NCBI GenBank assembly: GCA_945869725.1 | Contig: CAMBPO010000036.1 | Location: 1-25,769 of the forward strand | DNA from: Klebsiella pneumoniae | GTDB taxonomy: Bacteria; Pseudomonadota; Gammaproteobacteria; Pseudomonadales; Pseudohongiellaceae | DNA length: 25,769 bases | Direction: 5' to 3' | In this document: positions 8,711-19,014 of the stretch, piece after piece | Position numbering within the stretch: position 1 is the first letter of the stretch | Layout: each line of letters opens with the position of its first letter | Made by a program: the position numbers and the translations under genes | The notes under the pieces: generated by a model | Seen by the model: only the letters and a program-made list of their open reading frames with translations | Databases searched by the model: none | What the model was told of the DNA's origin: nothing

Positions 8711-9267
8711 GTACACTGACCGTTTTCGCGGATAGCAACCCGGCGCAAGCTGTGTTTGTCAGCAGTAATCAGGTAGAGATCGCCCGCGAATTGCGCAGCG
8801 CCGGTATCCGCTTTGAGCAGTGGCACACCGGGCATAATATTGTTGCCGGTGACAGACCGGAACAGGTGATGGAGGCGTATAAAAATCAGATCGACATGTT
8901 GATGGCTGAAGGTGGATACCAGACCGTTGATGTGATCAGTCTGGATGCCGCAGCCAACCCCGAGGTGCAAGCGAATGTGCCGGTGCTGCGGGCCAAATTT
9001 TTAAGTGAACATCGTCACTCAGAAGATGAAGTGCGGTTTTTTGTCGACGGACAAGGCCTGTTTTCGCTGCACGTTGATGATAAAGTTTTTGAGGTGCTGT
9101 GTCAGAAGGGAGATCTGATCTCCGTGCCGGCTAACACACCTCACTGGTTTGATATGGGACCACGGCCAAAATTTGTTGCCATCAGGTTCTTTAATAACAC
9201 GGAGGGTTGGGTCGCCCACTATACAGGCAACCCGATCGCCGATCTGTTTTCCCGACTGGAGTCATAA
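8707..9267 (+). CDS. mtnD: Acireductone dioxygenase
   Basis: This 186-aa cupin enzyme oxidises the acireductone 1,2-dihydroxy-3-keto-5-methylthiopentene. With iron it yields formate and the keto-acid precursor of methionine; with nickel it runs an off-pathway reaction releasing CO. The metal ligands are all present: His102, His104 and Glu108 in EHRHSEDEVRFF, and His146 in TPHWFDMG. Its start lies within the mtnB stop and its stop shares one base with the mtnC start (TAATG). In the pathway it acts after MtnC, although the gene comes before it. Confidence 0.94.
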   Translation: MSTLTVFADSNPAQAVFVSSNQVEIARELRSAGIRFEQWHTGHNIVAGDRPEQVMEAYKNQIDMLMAEGGYQTVDVISLDAAANPEVQANVPVLRAKFLSEHRHSEDEVRFFVDGQGLFSLHVDDKVFEVLCQKGDLISVPANTPHWFDMGPRPKFVAIRFFNNTEGWVAHYTGNPIADLFSRLES

Positions 9268-9951
9268 TGAAGCCCATTGCAATAGTCACGGATATCGAGG
9301 GAACGACGAGCTCCATTCGTTTCGTGAAAGACATTCTGTTTGTGTATGCAGATCAGTTTTTACCGGACTTTATCCGCAAACACAAAGAAGAGCGTGACGT
9401 GGCACGGCAGTTACGCAGTCTGAGTGATAACACCGGAATTCCGCTCAAAAATACCGAGGCGCTGATCGAGCAGCTGCGTAAATGGATGCGCGAAGACAAT
9501 AAATCTACCGAACTGAAAGCGCTGCAGGGCATGGTCTGGGAAATGGGTTACCAGCGCGGTGAATATCAGGCGCACATCTATCCGGACGTGCCCGACAAAC
9601 TGCGCGAGTGGTCCGAGGCTGGCATCAATTTGTACGTGTATTCATCCGGTTCGGAAAAAGCCCAGCGATTGTTTTTCCGCTACTCTGTGTTTGGAGATCT
9701 GCGGCTGTTGTTTGCCGGGCACTTTGATACCACCATCGGGCCAAAACAGGATCCACAGTCCTATCAGAATCTGCTGGACTGGATCGCCTTGCCGCCTGCT
9801 GATGTGTTGTTTTTATCCGATGTAGAGGGCGAGCTGGATGCTGCCGCTGCAGTGGGCATCAAAACTGTGTGGGTGCTGCGTCCGCAGGAGTCTGGTACTG
9901 ACATTACAAAACTCAGATCAAAACACCCGATGGTGACCTCGTTTAAAGACA

Positions 9952-9971
<20 letters not shown>
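9267..9971 (+). CDS. mtnC: Enolase-phosphatase E1
   Basis: This 234-aa HAD-superfamily enzyme enolises and dephosphorylates 2,3-diketo-5-methylthiopentyl-1-phosphate to the acireductone used by MtnD. The nucleophile motif is TDIEGTT with Asp9 and Glu11. Motif II is in YVYSSGSEKAQ, motif III Lys is in GPKQDPQSY, and motif IV is LSDVEGELDAA. A GGAG lies 7 bases before the ATG. The last 20 bases (9952-9971) overlap the end of aacS on the other strand, so there is no room for a separate terminator between the convergent units. mtnA and an MTA phosphorylase or MTR kinase are not in the window. Confidence 0.94.
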
Positions 9972-12021
<2,050 letters not shown>

Positions 12022-12993
12022 TCAGTGGCCTCCGTCCCCATGGTCACCCATGGCCAACGCCTCCGTCCCCATTGCCATCCCCATTGCCAGTGCCACGCGC
12101 GACTGATTGCGGCGTTGCAGTTGATGACAAATCCACTGGCTGGTATCGACCAGCCGCGCCAGATCAATTCCAGTATGCAAGCCCATGCCATGCAGCATAT
12201 ACACCACGTCCTCCGTGGCCACATTGCCGCTGGCGCCTTTGGCATAAGGACAGCCGCCCAGGCCGGCGATGGACGAGTCAATGGTCATCACCCCCAATTC
12301 CAGCCCGGCCAGCAGATTGGCCAGCGCCTGACCGTAAGTATCGTGAAAGTGCATGGCAAGCTGGTCGGCGCGTGCTTCCTGCAGACAGGCGCTGAGTACT
12401 TGCTGCACCTGCAGCGGTGTGCCCACACCAATGGTGTCGCCGATGGAAACTTCATAACACCCCAGTGCCATCAGTTCACGCACTGCCATAGTGACATCAG
12501 CCACAGGAACAGCGCCCTGATAAGGGCAGCCCATGGCGCACGACACATAACCGCGCACCGCAATGCCCTGTGCACGTGCCGCCTCGCACACATCCGTAAA
12601 GCGTTGGATACTCTCGCGGATTCCACAGTTGATATTTTTCTGGCTGAAGGCTTCCGAGGCTGCGGCGAACACCGCAATTTCATCAACTCCGGCGGCAACG
12701 GCACGCTCAAAACCCTGCAAATTAGGAGTTAACGCGGAATAGCGCACGCCGGGCCGTCGCGTTATTGAGGCGAACACATCGGCGGAGTCTGCCATTTGCG
12801 GTACCCAGCGCGGGGATACAAAGCTGCCGGTTTCAATACGCATCAAACCAGCGGCTGCCAAGCGGTTCACCAGCCCGGCCTTGACGACCGTTGCAAGCTG
12901 CGCAGCCTCGTTCTGCAAGCCATCACGGGCGCCGACTTCAACGATGCTGACCTGTCTAGGGACAGAACTATTGCGGTGTGCCAGCAGACTCAT
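12022..12993 (-). CDS. liuE: Hydroxymethylglutaryl-CoA lyase with repetitive C-terminal tail
   Basis: This enzyme splits HMG-CoA into acetyl-CoA and acetoacetate, the last step of leucine breakdown. The TIM-barrel motifs are complete: EVGARDGLQNE (Arg23, Asp24), the metal-binding HFHDTYGQ, and the G-loop GGCPYAKGASGN with its catalytic cysteine. The protein has 323 residues where bacterial homologues usually have about 300. The excess is a tail (301-323) made of AMG/GDG repeats encoded by a 12- and 31-bp periodic sequence. Its ATG overlaps the liuD stop (ATGA) and its stop abuts the aacS start, so it is an inner gene of the operon. Confidence 0.93.
   Translation of the reverse strand: MSLLAHRNSSVPRQVSIVEVGARDGLQNEAAQLATVVKAGLVNRLAAAGLMRIETGSFVSPRWVPQMADSADVFASITRRPGVRYSALTPNLQGFERAVAAGVDEIAVFAAASEAFSQKNINCGIRESIQRFTDVCEAARAQGIAVRGYVSCAMGCPYQGAVPVADVTMAVRELMALGCYEVSIGDTIGVGTPLQVQQVLSACLQEARADQLAMHFHDTYGQALANLLAGLELGVMTIDSSIAGLGGCPYAKGASGNVATEDVVYMLHGMGLHTGIDLARLVDTSQWICHQLQRRNQSRVALAMGMAMGTEALAMGDHGDGGH
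12025..12093 (-). repeat. Short tandem repeats at the liuE 3' end
   Basis: On the + strand the 14-mer GCCTCCGTCCCCAT occurs at 12028-12041 and 12059-12072, 31 bp apart. CCCCATTGCCA occurs at 12067-12077 and 12079-12089, 12 bp apart. The array encodes the extra C-terminal tail of LiuE. The unit nearest the stop carries the GGAGG that serves aacS. Confidence 0.75.
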
Positions 12994-14876
12994 CAGCGTG
13001 CTCCCGGTGTTGAATCATTGTTGTCGGGCACACAAAATTCGATCAGTAACTGATCAGGTTGCACCATTTGTTCATCCTCACACCACACGGCTGCAATCAC
13101 CGTTGCTGATTGAGCGCGCAGGGTATGCTCCATTTTCATGGCCTCCATGATCAATAATGGCTGCCCGGCAATCACACGGTCGCCTGCTGCCACAAACACG
13201 CTGATCACCCGTCCGGGCAGAGGCGCCTTAATGTTGCTTTGCTGATGGGCTGCAGTGCTGCGAGCAATCAGAGTGTCTGCATCGCTGGCCGCTGAAGGTT
13301 TGCCTTGGGCAAATAGCGGCAGCAGATGATGCTGGCGGCTGAACGGATTCAGACCCCCATTACGAAACGCCGCCACTGCACTGCCGTCGACTGCGCTGCC
13401 ATTTACTGAATCGCTACCAACTGCGCTGCCACCAACTCCACCGCTGCCAACTGCGCGGGCAGTCGCTGTACCTGAGTGGGTGCTGGCCTGCCAATGCCGT
13501 TGTTCCTGCGCCGCGGCAATCGCCGCCTGATGCTCCTGCAAAAATGCGGTATGCACCTCGCCAGCGGCAAAGGCATCGGTGTCCAGCACTGCGCCAAGAT
13601 ACTCAGCGTTGTGCTGTATCCCTTTGACCTGCAGATCCGCCAGTGCGGCAGAGAGCCTGCGCACGGCCTGCGCACGTGACGGCGCCCAGGCAATGACTTT
13701 GCCCAGCAGGCTGTCGTAGTACACGCTGATGCGATCCCCAGCGCGAAATCCAGCATCAACCCGCAGTTGTCGGCCCGCTGCCGGTGGCCATGCCAGATGT
13801 TCAATCAGCCCGGTGCCGGGCAAAAAGTCGGGTGCAGGGCCTTCAGCATTGATACGTGCTTCAATGGCCCAGCCATCACGCGGGATATCATCCTGTGTCA
13901 GCGGCAGCGCTTCGCCGCGCGCCACCCGCAGTTGCCACTCCACCAGATCCAGCCCGGTGATGGCCTCAGTGACTGGATGTTCCACCTGCAAGCGGGTGTT
14001 CATTTCCAGAAAATAGAACTGTTCGTTCTGATACAAAAACTCAACAGTGCCGGCGCCCGTGTAAGCAATGGACTGCGCCGCGCGAACAGCGGCTTCACCC
14101 ATGGCCATGCGTACATCGGCTTTTAAGCCGGGGGCTGGCGCCTCTTCAATGAGTTTTTGGTGTCGACGCTGAATGGAACAGTCGCGTTCATGCAGGTGCA
14201 CACACTGGCCAGCCTCATCAGCAAACACCTGTATCTCAATGTGCCGCGCTCGGGGTAGATATTTCTCCAGCAGCACTCGGTCATCCGCAAACGCTGATCG
14301 TGACTCGCGCTTGACTGCCTGCAGCGCTGGTAAAAACTCACTGCTGTGCTCAACAATGCGCAAACCGCGTCCGCCACCACCAGCCACTGCTTTGATCAGC
14401 ACCGGATAAGCCATCTGATCGGCCTGCTCATGCAAAAACGCTGCATCCTGATTGTCACCGTGATAACCCGGCAGCAAAGGCACACCGGCAGTGGTCATCA
14501 ACTGTTTGGCGCGTGCCTTGGAGCCCATGGCTGCGATGGCCTCGGCGCGTGGGCCCACAAACACATAACCGGCATCCACCACCGCCTGGGCAAATCCTGC
14601 ATGTTCAGATAAAAAGCCATAACCCGGGTGCAAGGCATCTGCATCGCATTGAGCGGCGGCGGCCAGCAGCTGCGAGACATCCAGGTATGACTCAGCCGCG
14701 GTGAATCCGGTCAGCGCGATTGCCTGATCAGCAAGTTGAGTATGCAGGGCGCCGCGATCGGCCTGTGAATACACGGCCACGGTGGTGATGCCCATGCGCC
14801 GCGCGGTGCGGATGATGCGACAGGCAATCTCACCGCGATTGCAGATTAATAAGGTGTTGAGCGCGCGTAGTGTCAT
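12993..14876 (-). CDS. liuD: Methylcrotonyl-CoA carboxylase biotin-containing alpha subunit
   Basis: This 627-aa subunit carries biotin carboxylase and biotin carrier domains and, with LiuB, carboxylates 3-methylcrotonyl-CoA. The biotin carboxylase domain (about 1-447) has ICNRGEIACRI, HPGYGFLSE, the glycine-rich ATP loop KAVAGGGGRG, HLHERDCSIQRRHQK and EMNTRLQVEHPVTE. The biotinyl domain (about 545-620) has Lys581 in EAMKMEH. Between them the usual BT (assembly) domain is not recognisable; instead there is a low-complexity linker with six pentapeptide units (475-504). The protein is somewhat shorter than typical homologues of about 655 residues. Start and stop both overlap neighbours by ATGA. 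Confidence 0.93.
   Translation of the reverse strand: MTLRALNTLLICNRGEIACRIIRTARRMGITTVAVYSQADRGALHTQLADQAIALTGFTAAESYLDVSQLLAAAAQCDADALHPGYGFLSEHAGFAQAVVDAGYVFVGPRAEAIAAMGSKARAKQLMTTAGVPLLPGYHGDNQDAAFLHEQADQMAYPVLIKAVAGGGGRGLRIVEHSSEFLPALQAVKRESRSAFADDRVLLEKYLPRARHIEIQVFADEAGQCVHLHERDCSIQRRHQKLIEEAPAPGLKADVRMAMGEAAVRAAQSIAYTGAGTVEFLYQNEQFYFLEMNTRLQVEHPVTEAITGLDLVEWQLRVARGEALPLTQDDIPRDGWAIEARINAEGPAPDFLPGTGLIEHLAWPPAAGRQLRVDAGFRAGDRISVYYDSLLGKVIAWAPSRAQAVRRLSAALADLQVKGIQHNAEYLGAVLDTDAFAAGEVHTAFLQEHQAAIAAAQEQRHWQASTHSGTATARAVGSGGVGGSAVGSDSVNGSAVDGSAVAAFRNGGLNPFSRQHHLLPLFAQGKPSAASDADTLIARSTAAHQQSNIKAPLPGRVISVFVAAGDRVIAGQPLLIMEAMKMEHTLRAQSATVIAAVWCEDEQMVQPDQLLIEFCVPDNNDSTPGAR
13365..13454 (-). 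repeat. 15-bp tandem repeat encoding a pentapeptide linker in LiuD
   Basis: Six successive 5-residue units read AVGSG, GVGGS, AVGSD, SVNGS, AVDGS, AVAAF. The DNA shows a degenerate 15-bp period around ACTGCGCTGCC. The composition predicts a flexible, unstructured linker just where the MCC alpha BT domain should be. Confidence 0.8.
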
Positions 14877-15772
14877 GGGGCGGGGTCCTTTTTTGGCATG
14901 GCGCTGGCATTAGCACTAGTGCTGGCGCTAGCAATAGCAATAGCCATGGCACTGGCGCTGGTACTGGCCGCGCCACCATCAGCAGCGGACAGTATCCACG
15001 GCGCCGGCTGTTTCTCAAAAAATGCCTGCAGACCTGATTGTGCTTCCTGCCCGGCACGTACCCGTGCAATCAACTCACAGGTGTAGTGTGTCATTACCTC
15101 GCGGTTAGGCACTGGCACCAGTTCGCGGATCAGCGTCTTGGTGTGGGAGATTGCGCCGGGCGCATTGGCCAACAGTTGCGTGGCCATCTGCACCGCGCTG
15201 TCCATCAAGGTGTCGGGTTGCACACATTCGTGAACTAGCCCGGCGCGCTGCGCGGCAGCAGCATCAAATACCTCTGCAGTCAGAAAATAGCGGCGCGCAA
15301 AATGCACTCCCATGCGCGCCATCACATAAGGACTGATCACCGCAGGCACCAGCCCAAGTTTGACTTCGCTGATACAAAAGCGCGCGGTGTCGGCAGCAAA
15401 AATGATGTCTGCACAGGCCACCATGCCGGTAGCGCCCGCGTAAACATTACCGTGTACCGCCGCGATAATCGGTTTGGGGAATTGATGCAAAGCCTGCAGC
15501 ATGGCAGCGAGCCGGCCGGCATCGGCAATGTTTTCATCCAACGAAAAATTCACCATGGATTTCATGTAATGCAGATCAGCACCAGAGCAAAAACTTTTGC
15601 CACGCCCGGCCAGAATCAGCAAGCGGGTGCGCTCATCGCTACGCAGAAATTCTACGTTCTGATGAATGGCTGCAATCAGCGCAGGATCAAAGGCATTATG
15701 TTTTTCCGGTCGGTTCAACCACAACACGGTGATGCCCTGCGCAGGGCGGGTAAGCTCAACAAGAGTATCCAT
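14873..15772 (-). CDS. liuC: Methylglutaconyl-CoA hydratase (crotonase family)
   Basis: This 299-aa crotonase hydrates 3-methylglutaconyl-CoA to HMG-CoA. Family blocks are WLNRPEKHNAFD, the oxyanion-hole segments GRGKSFCSGADL and HGNVYAGATGM, and the region of the catalytic glutamate ISEVKLGLVPAVISPYV. I chose ATG 15772, five bases after the liuB stop, because the open frame upstream runs inside liuB and is not crotonase-like. The usual family end is near AFFEKQPAPW. About 35 further residues, mostly Ala/Ser repeats (268-292), are added here. The stop overlaps the liuD start by ATGA. Confidence 0.92.
   Translation of the reverse strand: MDTLVELTRPAQGITVLWLNRPEKHNAFDPALIAAIHQNVEFLRSDERTRLLILAGRGKSFCSGADLHYMKSMVNFSLDENIADAGRLAAMLQALHQFPKPIIAAVHGNVYAGATGMVACADIIFAADTARFCISEVKLGLVPAVISPYVMARMGVHFARRYFLTAEVFDAAAAQRAGLVHECVQPDTLMDSAVQMATQLLANAPGAISHTKTLIRELVPVPNREVMTHYTCELIARVRAGQEAQSGLQAFFEKQPAPWILSAADGGAASTSASAMAIAIASASTSANASAMPKKDPAP
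14897..14971 (-). repeat. Hexanucleotide tandem repeat at the liuC 3' end
   Basis: About twelve degenerate 6-bp units on the + strand follow the pattern GC-N-N-T-R (for example GCGCTG, GCATTA, GCACTA, GCGCTA, GCAATA, GCAATA, GCACTG). In frame they encode alternating Ala-Ser/Thr/Ile dipeptides at the end of LiuC. Because units are 6 bp, copy-number change would keep the frame. Confidence 0.8.
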
Positions 15773-15777
15773 AACAC

Positions 15778-17379
15778 TTACATCCTGAAAATGCCGAAGC
15801 GGGTGTCCAGCGCCGGCGCGTGGCTGGCGAAGTACAGCGACAAGCCCAACACAATGCGAGTATCCGCCGGCGCAATTATGCCATCGTCCCACAGTCGCGC
15901 ACTGGCGTAGTAGGGGTGACCCTCATGTTCGTATTTGTCTTCGATGGGTTTACGGAACGCCTGTTCCTGTTCGGCATTCCAGGGAGTGCCCTTGGCCGCC
16001 AGCATGTCTGCGCGCAGCTGCGACATCACCCCGGCTGCCTGCGCGCCGCCCATCACCGATATCCGCGCATTCGGCCAGGTCCACAAAAACCGCGGATCAT
16101 AGGCGCGGCCGCACATACCGTAATTGCCCGCGCCAAAACTGCCGCCAATCAGCGTGGTGATTTTGGGCACGTTGGCGGTGGCTACCGCATTGACCAGTTT
16201 GGCGCCATTTTTGGCAATGCCTTCATGTTCATACTTGCGCCCGACCATAAAACCGGTGATGTTCTGCAGAAATAACAGCGGAATCTGCCGCTGGCAACAC
16301 AGTTGAATAAAGTGTGCGCCTTTTAAGGCACTTTCCGAGAACAGGATGCCATTGTTGGCGAGAATGCCAACGGTCTGTCCAAGAATGTCAGCGAATCCAC
16401 ACACCAGCGTGCTGCCATACAGCGGTTTGAATTCATCAAATTGCGAGCCATCTACGATGCGCGCTATCACTTCACGCACATCATAGGGCTGACGTACATC
16501 CGCCGGCACAATGCCGTAAATCTCATCGGGATCGTAAGCCGGCGCCGCGGCCAACAGGTTCAGGCTACGCGCCGGTCGGTTGAGCCGCGCAATACTGCGA
16601 CGCACCAGCGCCAGCGCATGCATGTCGTTATCGGCCAGTTGATCAGCAACACCGGAGATCTGCGCATGTACTTCACCGCCGCCCAATTCCTCAGCACTGA
16701 CAATCTCGCCGGTGGCGGCTTTTACCAGTGGCGGGCCACCCAGAAAGATGGTGCCCTGATTGCGCACAATAATCGACTCGTCAGCCATGGCCGGCACATA
16801 CGCGCCGCCCGCTGTGCATGAGCCCATCACCGCTGCAATCTGTGGAATTCCCGCCGCAGACAGCCGCGCCTGATTATAAAAAATGCGCCCGAAGTGTTCG
16901 CGATCCGGAAACACTTCAGCTTGATGCGGCAGGTTAGCGCCGCCGGAGTCCACCAGATAAATACATGGCAGATGGTTCTCCGCCGCGATCTGCTGCGCGC
17001 GCAGGTGTTTTTTAACACTCAGCGGATAGTAGGTGCCGCCTTTAACCGTCGCATCATTGGCCACAATCACACACGCCTGGCCGGAGACCATGCCAATGCC
17101 ACTGATCAATCCGGCGCCGGGAATATCCTCGTCGTAGACCTGATAGGCCGCCAATGCAGATAACTCCAGAAAGGGGGAACCGGTATCAAGCAGGGCCTCA
17201 ACCCGTTCTCTGGGCAGCAGTTTGCCCCGGCTGGTATGACGGTCGCGCGATATCTGGTCGCCGCCCAGCGCGAGGGTGCTGTGCAAGGTTTGCAGTTGAT
17301 CACGCAGCGCGCTGTGGTGGCGGTAGTTGAGCGCGAAGGCGGGATCCTGGCGGTTGATGGTTGTTTGTATTTTGCTCAA
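15778..17379 (-). CDS. liuB: Methylcrotonyl-CoA carboxylase beta (carboxyltransferase) subunit
   Basis: This 533-aa subunit transfers CO2 from biotin on LiuD to 3-methylcrotonyl-CoA. Both crotonase-like halves are complete. The N-terminal half has [33 protein letters not shown] and [16 protein letters not shown]. The C-terminal half has [20 protein letters not shown] and [20 protein letters not shown]. Length is normal for the family. The start is TTG at 17379: a stop codon lies just upstream in frame and no ATG or GTG fits the conserved N-terminus ([15 protein letters not shown]). AAGAGA about 9 bases upstream may bind the ribosome. The 365-bp gap to liuA is filled with repeats. Confidence 0.94.
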   Translation of the reverse strand: MSKIQTTINRQDPAFALNYRHHSALRDQLQTLHSTLALGGDQISRDRHTSRGKLLPRERVEALLDTGSPFLELSALAAYQVYDEDIPGAGLISGIGMVSGQACVIVANDATVKGGTYYPLSVKKHLRAQQIAAENHLPCIYLVDSGGANLPHQAEVFPDREHFGRIFYNQARLSAAGIPQIAAVMGSCTAGGAYVPAMADESIIVRNQGTIFLGGPPLVKAATGEIVSAEELGGGEVHAQISGVADQLADNDMHALALVRRSIARLNRPARSLNLLAAAPAYDPDEIYGIVPADVRQPYDVREVIARIVDGSQFDEFKPLYGSTLVCGFADILGQTVGILANNGILFSESALKGAHFIQLCCQRQIPLLFLQNITGFMVGRKYEHEGIAKNGAKLVNAVATANVPKITTLIGGSFGAGNYGMCGRAYDPRFLWTWPNARISVMGGAQAAGVMSQLRADMLAAKGTPWNAEQEQAFRKPIEDKYEHEGHPYYASARLWDDGIIAPADTRIVLGLSLYFASHAPALDTRFGIFRM

Positions 17380-17390
17380 TGATCAGGTCT

Positions 17391-17417
17391 CTTGTTATTG
17401 CTTGTTATTGCTTGTTA
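17391..17417. repeat. 10-bp tandem repeat upstream of the liuB start
   Basis: CTTGTTATTG is present twice in perfect tandem (17391-17400, 17401-17410), followed by a partial third copy CTTGTTA. On the mRNA this gives an A-rich AACAAGCAAT leader ending about 12 bases before the liuB TTG start. Confidence 0.8.
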
Positions 17418-17436
17418 GATCGGTGCTCCTGCGGCA

Positions 17437-17505
17437 CAAGGCGGGAGTCGGCCTCGGAACGATGGCTGCGCCATCTGATTGTTCCTCGACGGACTTCCCG
17501 CCTTG
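17437..17505 (+). repeat. REP-like palindromic element, copy A
   Basis: The ends are a perfect 10-bp inverted repeat, CAAGGCGGGA (17437-17446) and TCCCGCCTTG (17496-17505). The 48-bp core (17447-17494) contains a central hairpin GATGGC-TGC-GCCATC. Outer segments with CGGAAC and GTTCCT can also pair, so the whole element folds as one long imperfect hairpin. No transposase or RAYT gene is in the window. Confidence 0.8.
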
Positions 17506-17590
17506 CACCGCTGGTAGGTCTGTGCCGCATCACAACAAGGCGCGTCCTGTGGGTATGGCCGCTGATGGCTGCCGCAGCGCGATTTGGGAT

Positions 17591-17638
17591 GTCCGTTGAG
17601 GAACAATCAGACGGCAACGCCGTCGTTCCGAGACCGAC
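17591..17638 (-). repeat. REP-like palindromic element, copy B (inverted relative to A)
   Basis: Its reverse complement matches the copy A core at 41 of 48 positions without gaps. The central hairpin is GACGGC-GTT-GCCGTC. Compared with copy A, the T-A pair of the stem is replaced by C-G and the loop is fully changed, while the stem stays perfect. The pair A/B is in head-to-head orientation, as in REPIN/BIME structures. Confidence 0.8.
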
Positions 17639-17744
17639 TCGCAAATTGTGTTGTGGTAGCCCACCACTGAAACACCCACCACTGCCACACCCGCCACAAA
17701 AACAGCCACGCCCAACGCTGACACACCCGTGCCGGCAACAAACA

Positions 17745-18923
17745 TCACGCTGTCTCGCGGAAAAGCTCCCGACCGATCAACATACGCCGAATTTCTTGTG
17801 TGCCCGCACCGATCTCATAAAGCTTCGCATCGCGCAGCAGCCGCCCAGTGGCGTACTCGTTAATGTAGCCATTGCCACCCAGAATCTGTATCGCTTCCAG
17901 CGCCAACTTGGTGGCGAGGTCGGAGCTGAACAAGATAGCGCCGGCCGAATCCTTGCGCGTGGTTTCGCCTCGATCGCAGGAGCGCGCTACCGAGTAAACA
18001 TAGGCGCGCGCGGCATTTATGCTGGTGTACATGTCTGCGAGTTTGCCCTGGATAAACTGAAAGTTACCGATGGCTTCGCCAAATTGCTTACGGTCGTGCA
18101 CGTAAGGCAACACTTCGTCCATGCAGGCCTGCATGATGCCCAAGGGTCCGCCTGACAACACGACGCGCTCGTAGTCCAGGCCGCTCATCAGGACGCGTAC
18201 ACCGCCGTTTTCCTTGCCCAGAATGTTTTCTGCAGGGACCACGCACTCCTCAAATACCAGCTCACAGGTGTTGGAACCTCGCATACCCAGTTTGTCGAGT
18301 TTGGGTGAGCGGCTGAAGCCGGGTGTGTCGCGCTCTACCAGAAAGGCCGAGATGCCTTGCGGGCCGGCGGCGGCGTCAGTCTTGGCGTAGATCACATACA
18401 CATGGGCATCGGGGCCGTTGGTGATCCACATTTTGCTGCCGTTGAGCACAAAGTTATCACCGTCTCGCCGTGCGCTGAGTTTCATACTGACCACGTCGGA
18501 CCCCGCGCTGTGTTCACTCATGGCAAGTGCGCCGATGTGTTCGCCGCTGATCAGGCCGGGCAGGTAGCGGGTCTTTTGCGCATGAGTGCCGTTGCGGAAA
18601 ATCTGATTCACACACAAATTGGAGTGTGCGCCATAGCTTAGGCCGACACTGGCGGAGGCACGGCTGATTTCCTCAGTGGCAATGACGTGCGCGAGATAAC
18701 CCATGCCGGCGCCACCGTACTCTTCTGATACGGTGATACCTAAAAGTCCCATGTCACCCATTTTGCGCCACAAGTCGGCCGGGAAGTTGTTGCTCTGGTC
18801 GATTTCTGCTGCGCGTGGCGCAATTTCACGCGCGGCAAACTGCTGTATCTGATCCTGCAACATCTGCAGGCTGTCGTCGAAGTCAAAACTGAGCTGGGAA
18901 TACTGGGCAAGGGAGGCTGGCAT
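17745..18923 (-). CDS. liuA: Isovaleryl-CoA dehydrogenase
   Basis: This 392-aa FAD enzyme oxidises isovaleryl-CoA to 3-methylcrotonyl-CoA and passes electrons to ETF. It has the acyl-CoA dehydrogenase blocks [26 protein letters not shown] (134-146), [18 protein letters not shown] and the C-terminal [32 protein letters not shown]. The catalytic base is Glu252 in [17 protein letters not shown]; its place in this segment is specific to isovaleryl-CoA dehydrogenases. ATG 18923 gives a full-length start. It is the first gene of the leucine operon on the - strand. No MerR-type liuR regulator is adjacent, unlike in many proteobacterial liu clusters. Confidence 0.95.
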   Translation of the reverse strand: MPASLAQYSQLSFDFDDSLQMLQDQIQQFAAREIAPRAAEIDQSNNFPADLWRKMGDMGLLGITVSEEYGGAGMGYLAHVIATEEISRASASVGLSYGAHSNLCVNQIFRNGTHAQKTRYLPGLISGEHIGALAMSEHSAGSDVVSMKLSARRDGDNFVLNGSKMWITNGPDAHVYVIYAKTDAAAGPQGISAFLVERDTPGFSRSPKLDKLGMRGSNTCELVFEECVVPAENILGKENGGVRVLMSGLDYERVVLSGGPLGIMQACMDEVLPYVHDRKQFGEAIGNFQFIQGKLADMYTSINAARAYVYSVARSCDRGETTRKDSAGAILFSSDLATKLALEAIQILGGNGYINEYATGRLLRDAKLYEIGAGTQEIRRMLIGRELFRETA

Positions 18924-19014
18924 ACAATCGGTCTCAAACTACGTTTAAAGAGTGGTTACGATCGATTCTAAACCATAACTGAAATGATTCACATCTCGGG
19001 TAAAACTGCTGAAT

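Larger units (their letters stand above)
17380..17744. other. Repeat-filled intergenic region between liuA and liuB
   Basis: This is the only gene-free stretch above 300 bases. Reading in the operon direction (- strand) from the liuA stop it holds degenerate GTGGGTGT-type repeats (17743-17653), REP-like copy B (17638-17591), a unique spacer of about 96 bases, REP-like copy A with 10-bp end repeats (17505-17437), and a 10-bp tandem repeat (17417-17391) just before liuB. Other genes of this operon overlap or nearly touch, so the region looks like inserted or expanded DNA. Confidence 0.8.

Noticed and set aside
14898..15086. Hydrophobic + strand frame (Ala/Leu repeats) opposite the liuC end
   Set aside because: It is the antisense reading of the hexanucleotide repeat and has no ribosome-binding site or gene context.
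15302..15910. 202-codon + strand frame opposite liuC and liuB
   Set aside because: It crosses the liuB-liuC junction on the opposite strand and is a shadow of two well-supported genes.
17530..17748. 72-codon reading frame on the - strand, starting GTG-ATG over the liuA stop
   Set aside because: Its first part is the G/T-rich repeat and the rest runs through REP-like copy B and the spacer. There is no protein-like composition or family match; the frame is best explained by the repeats.
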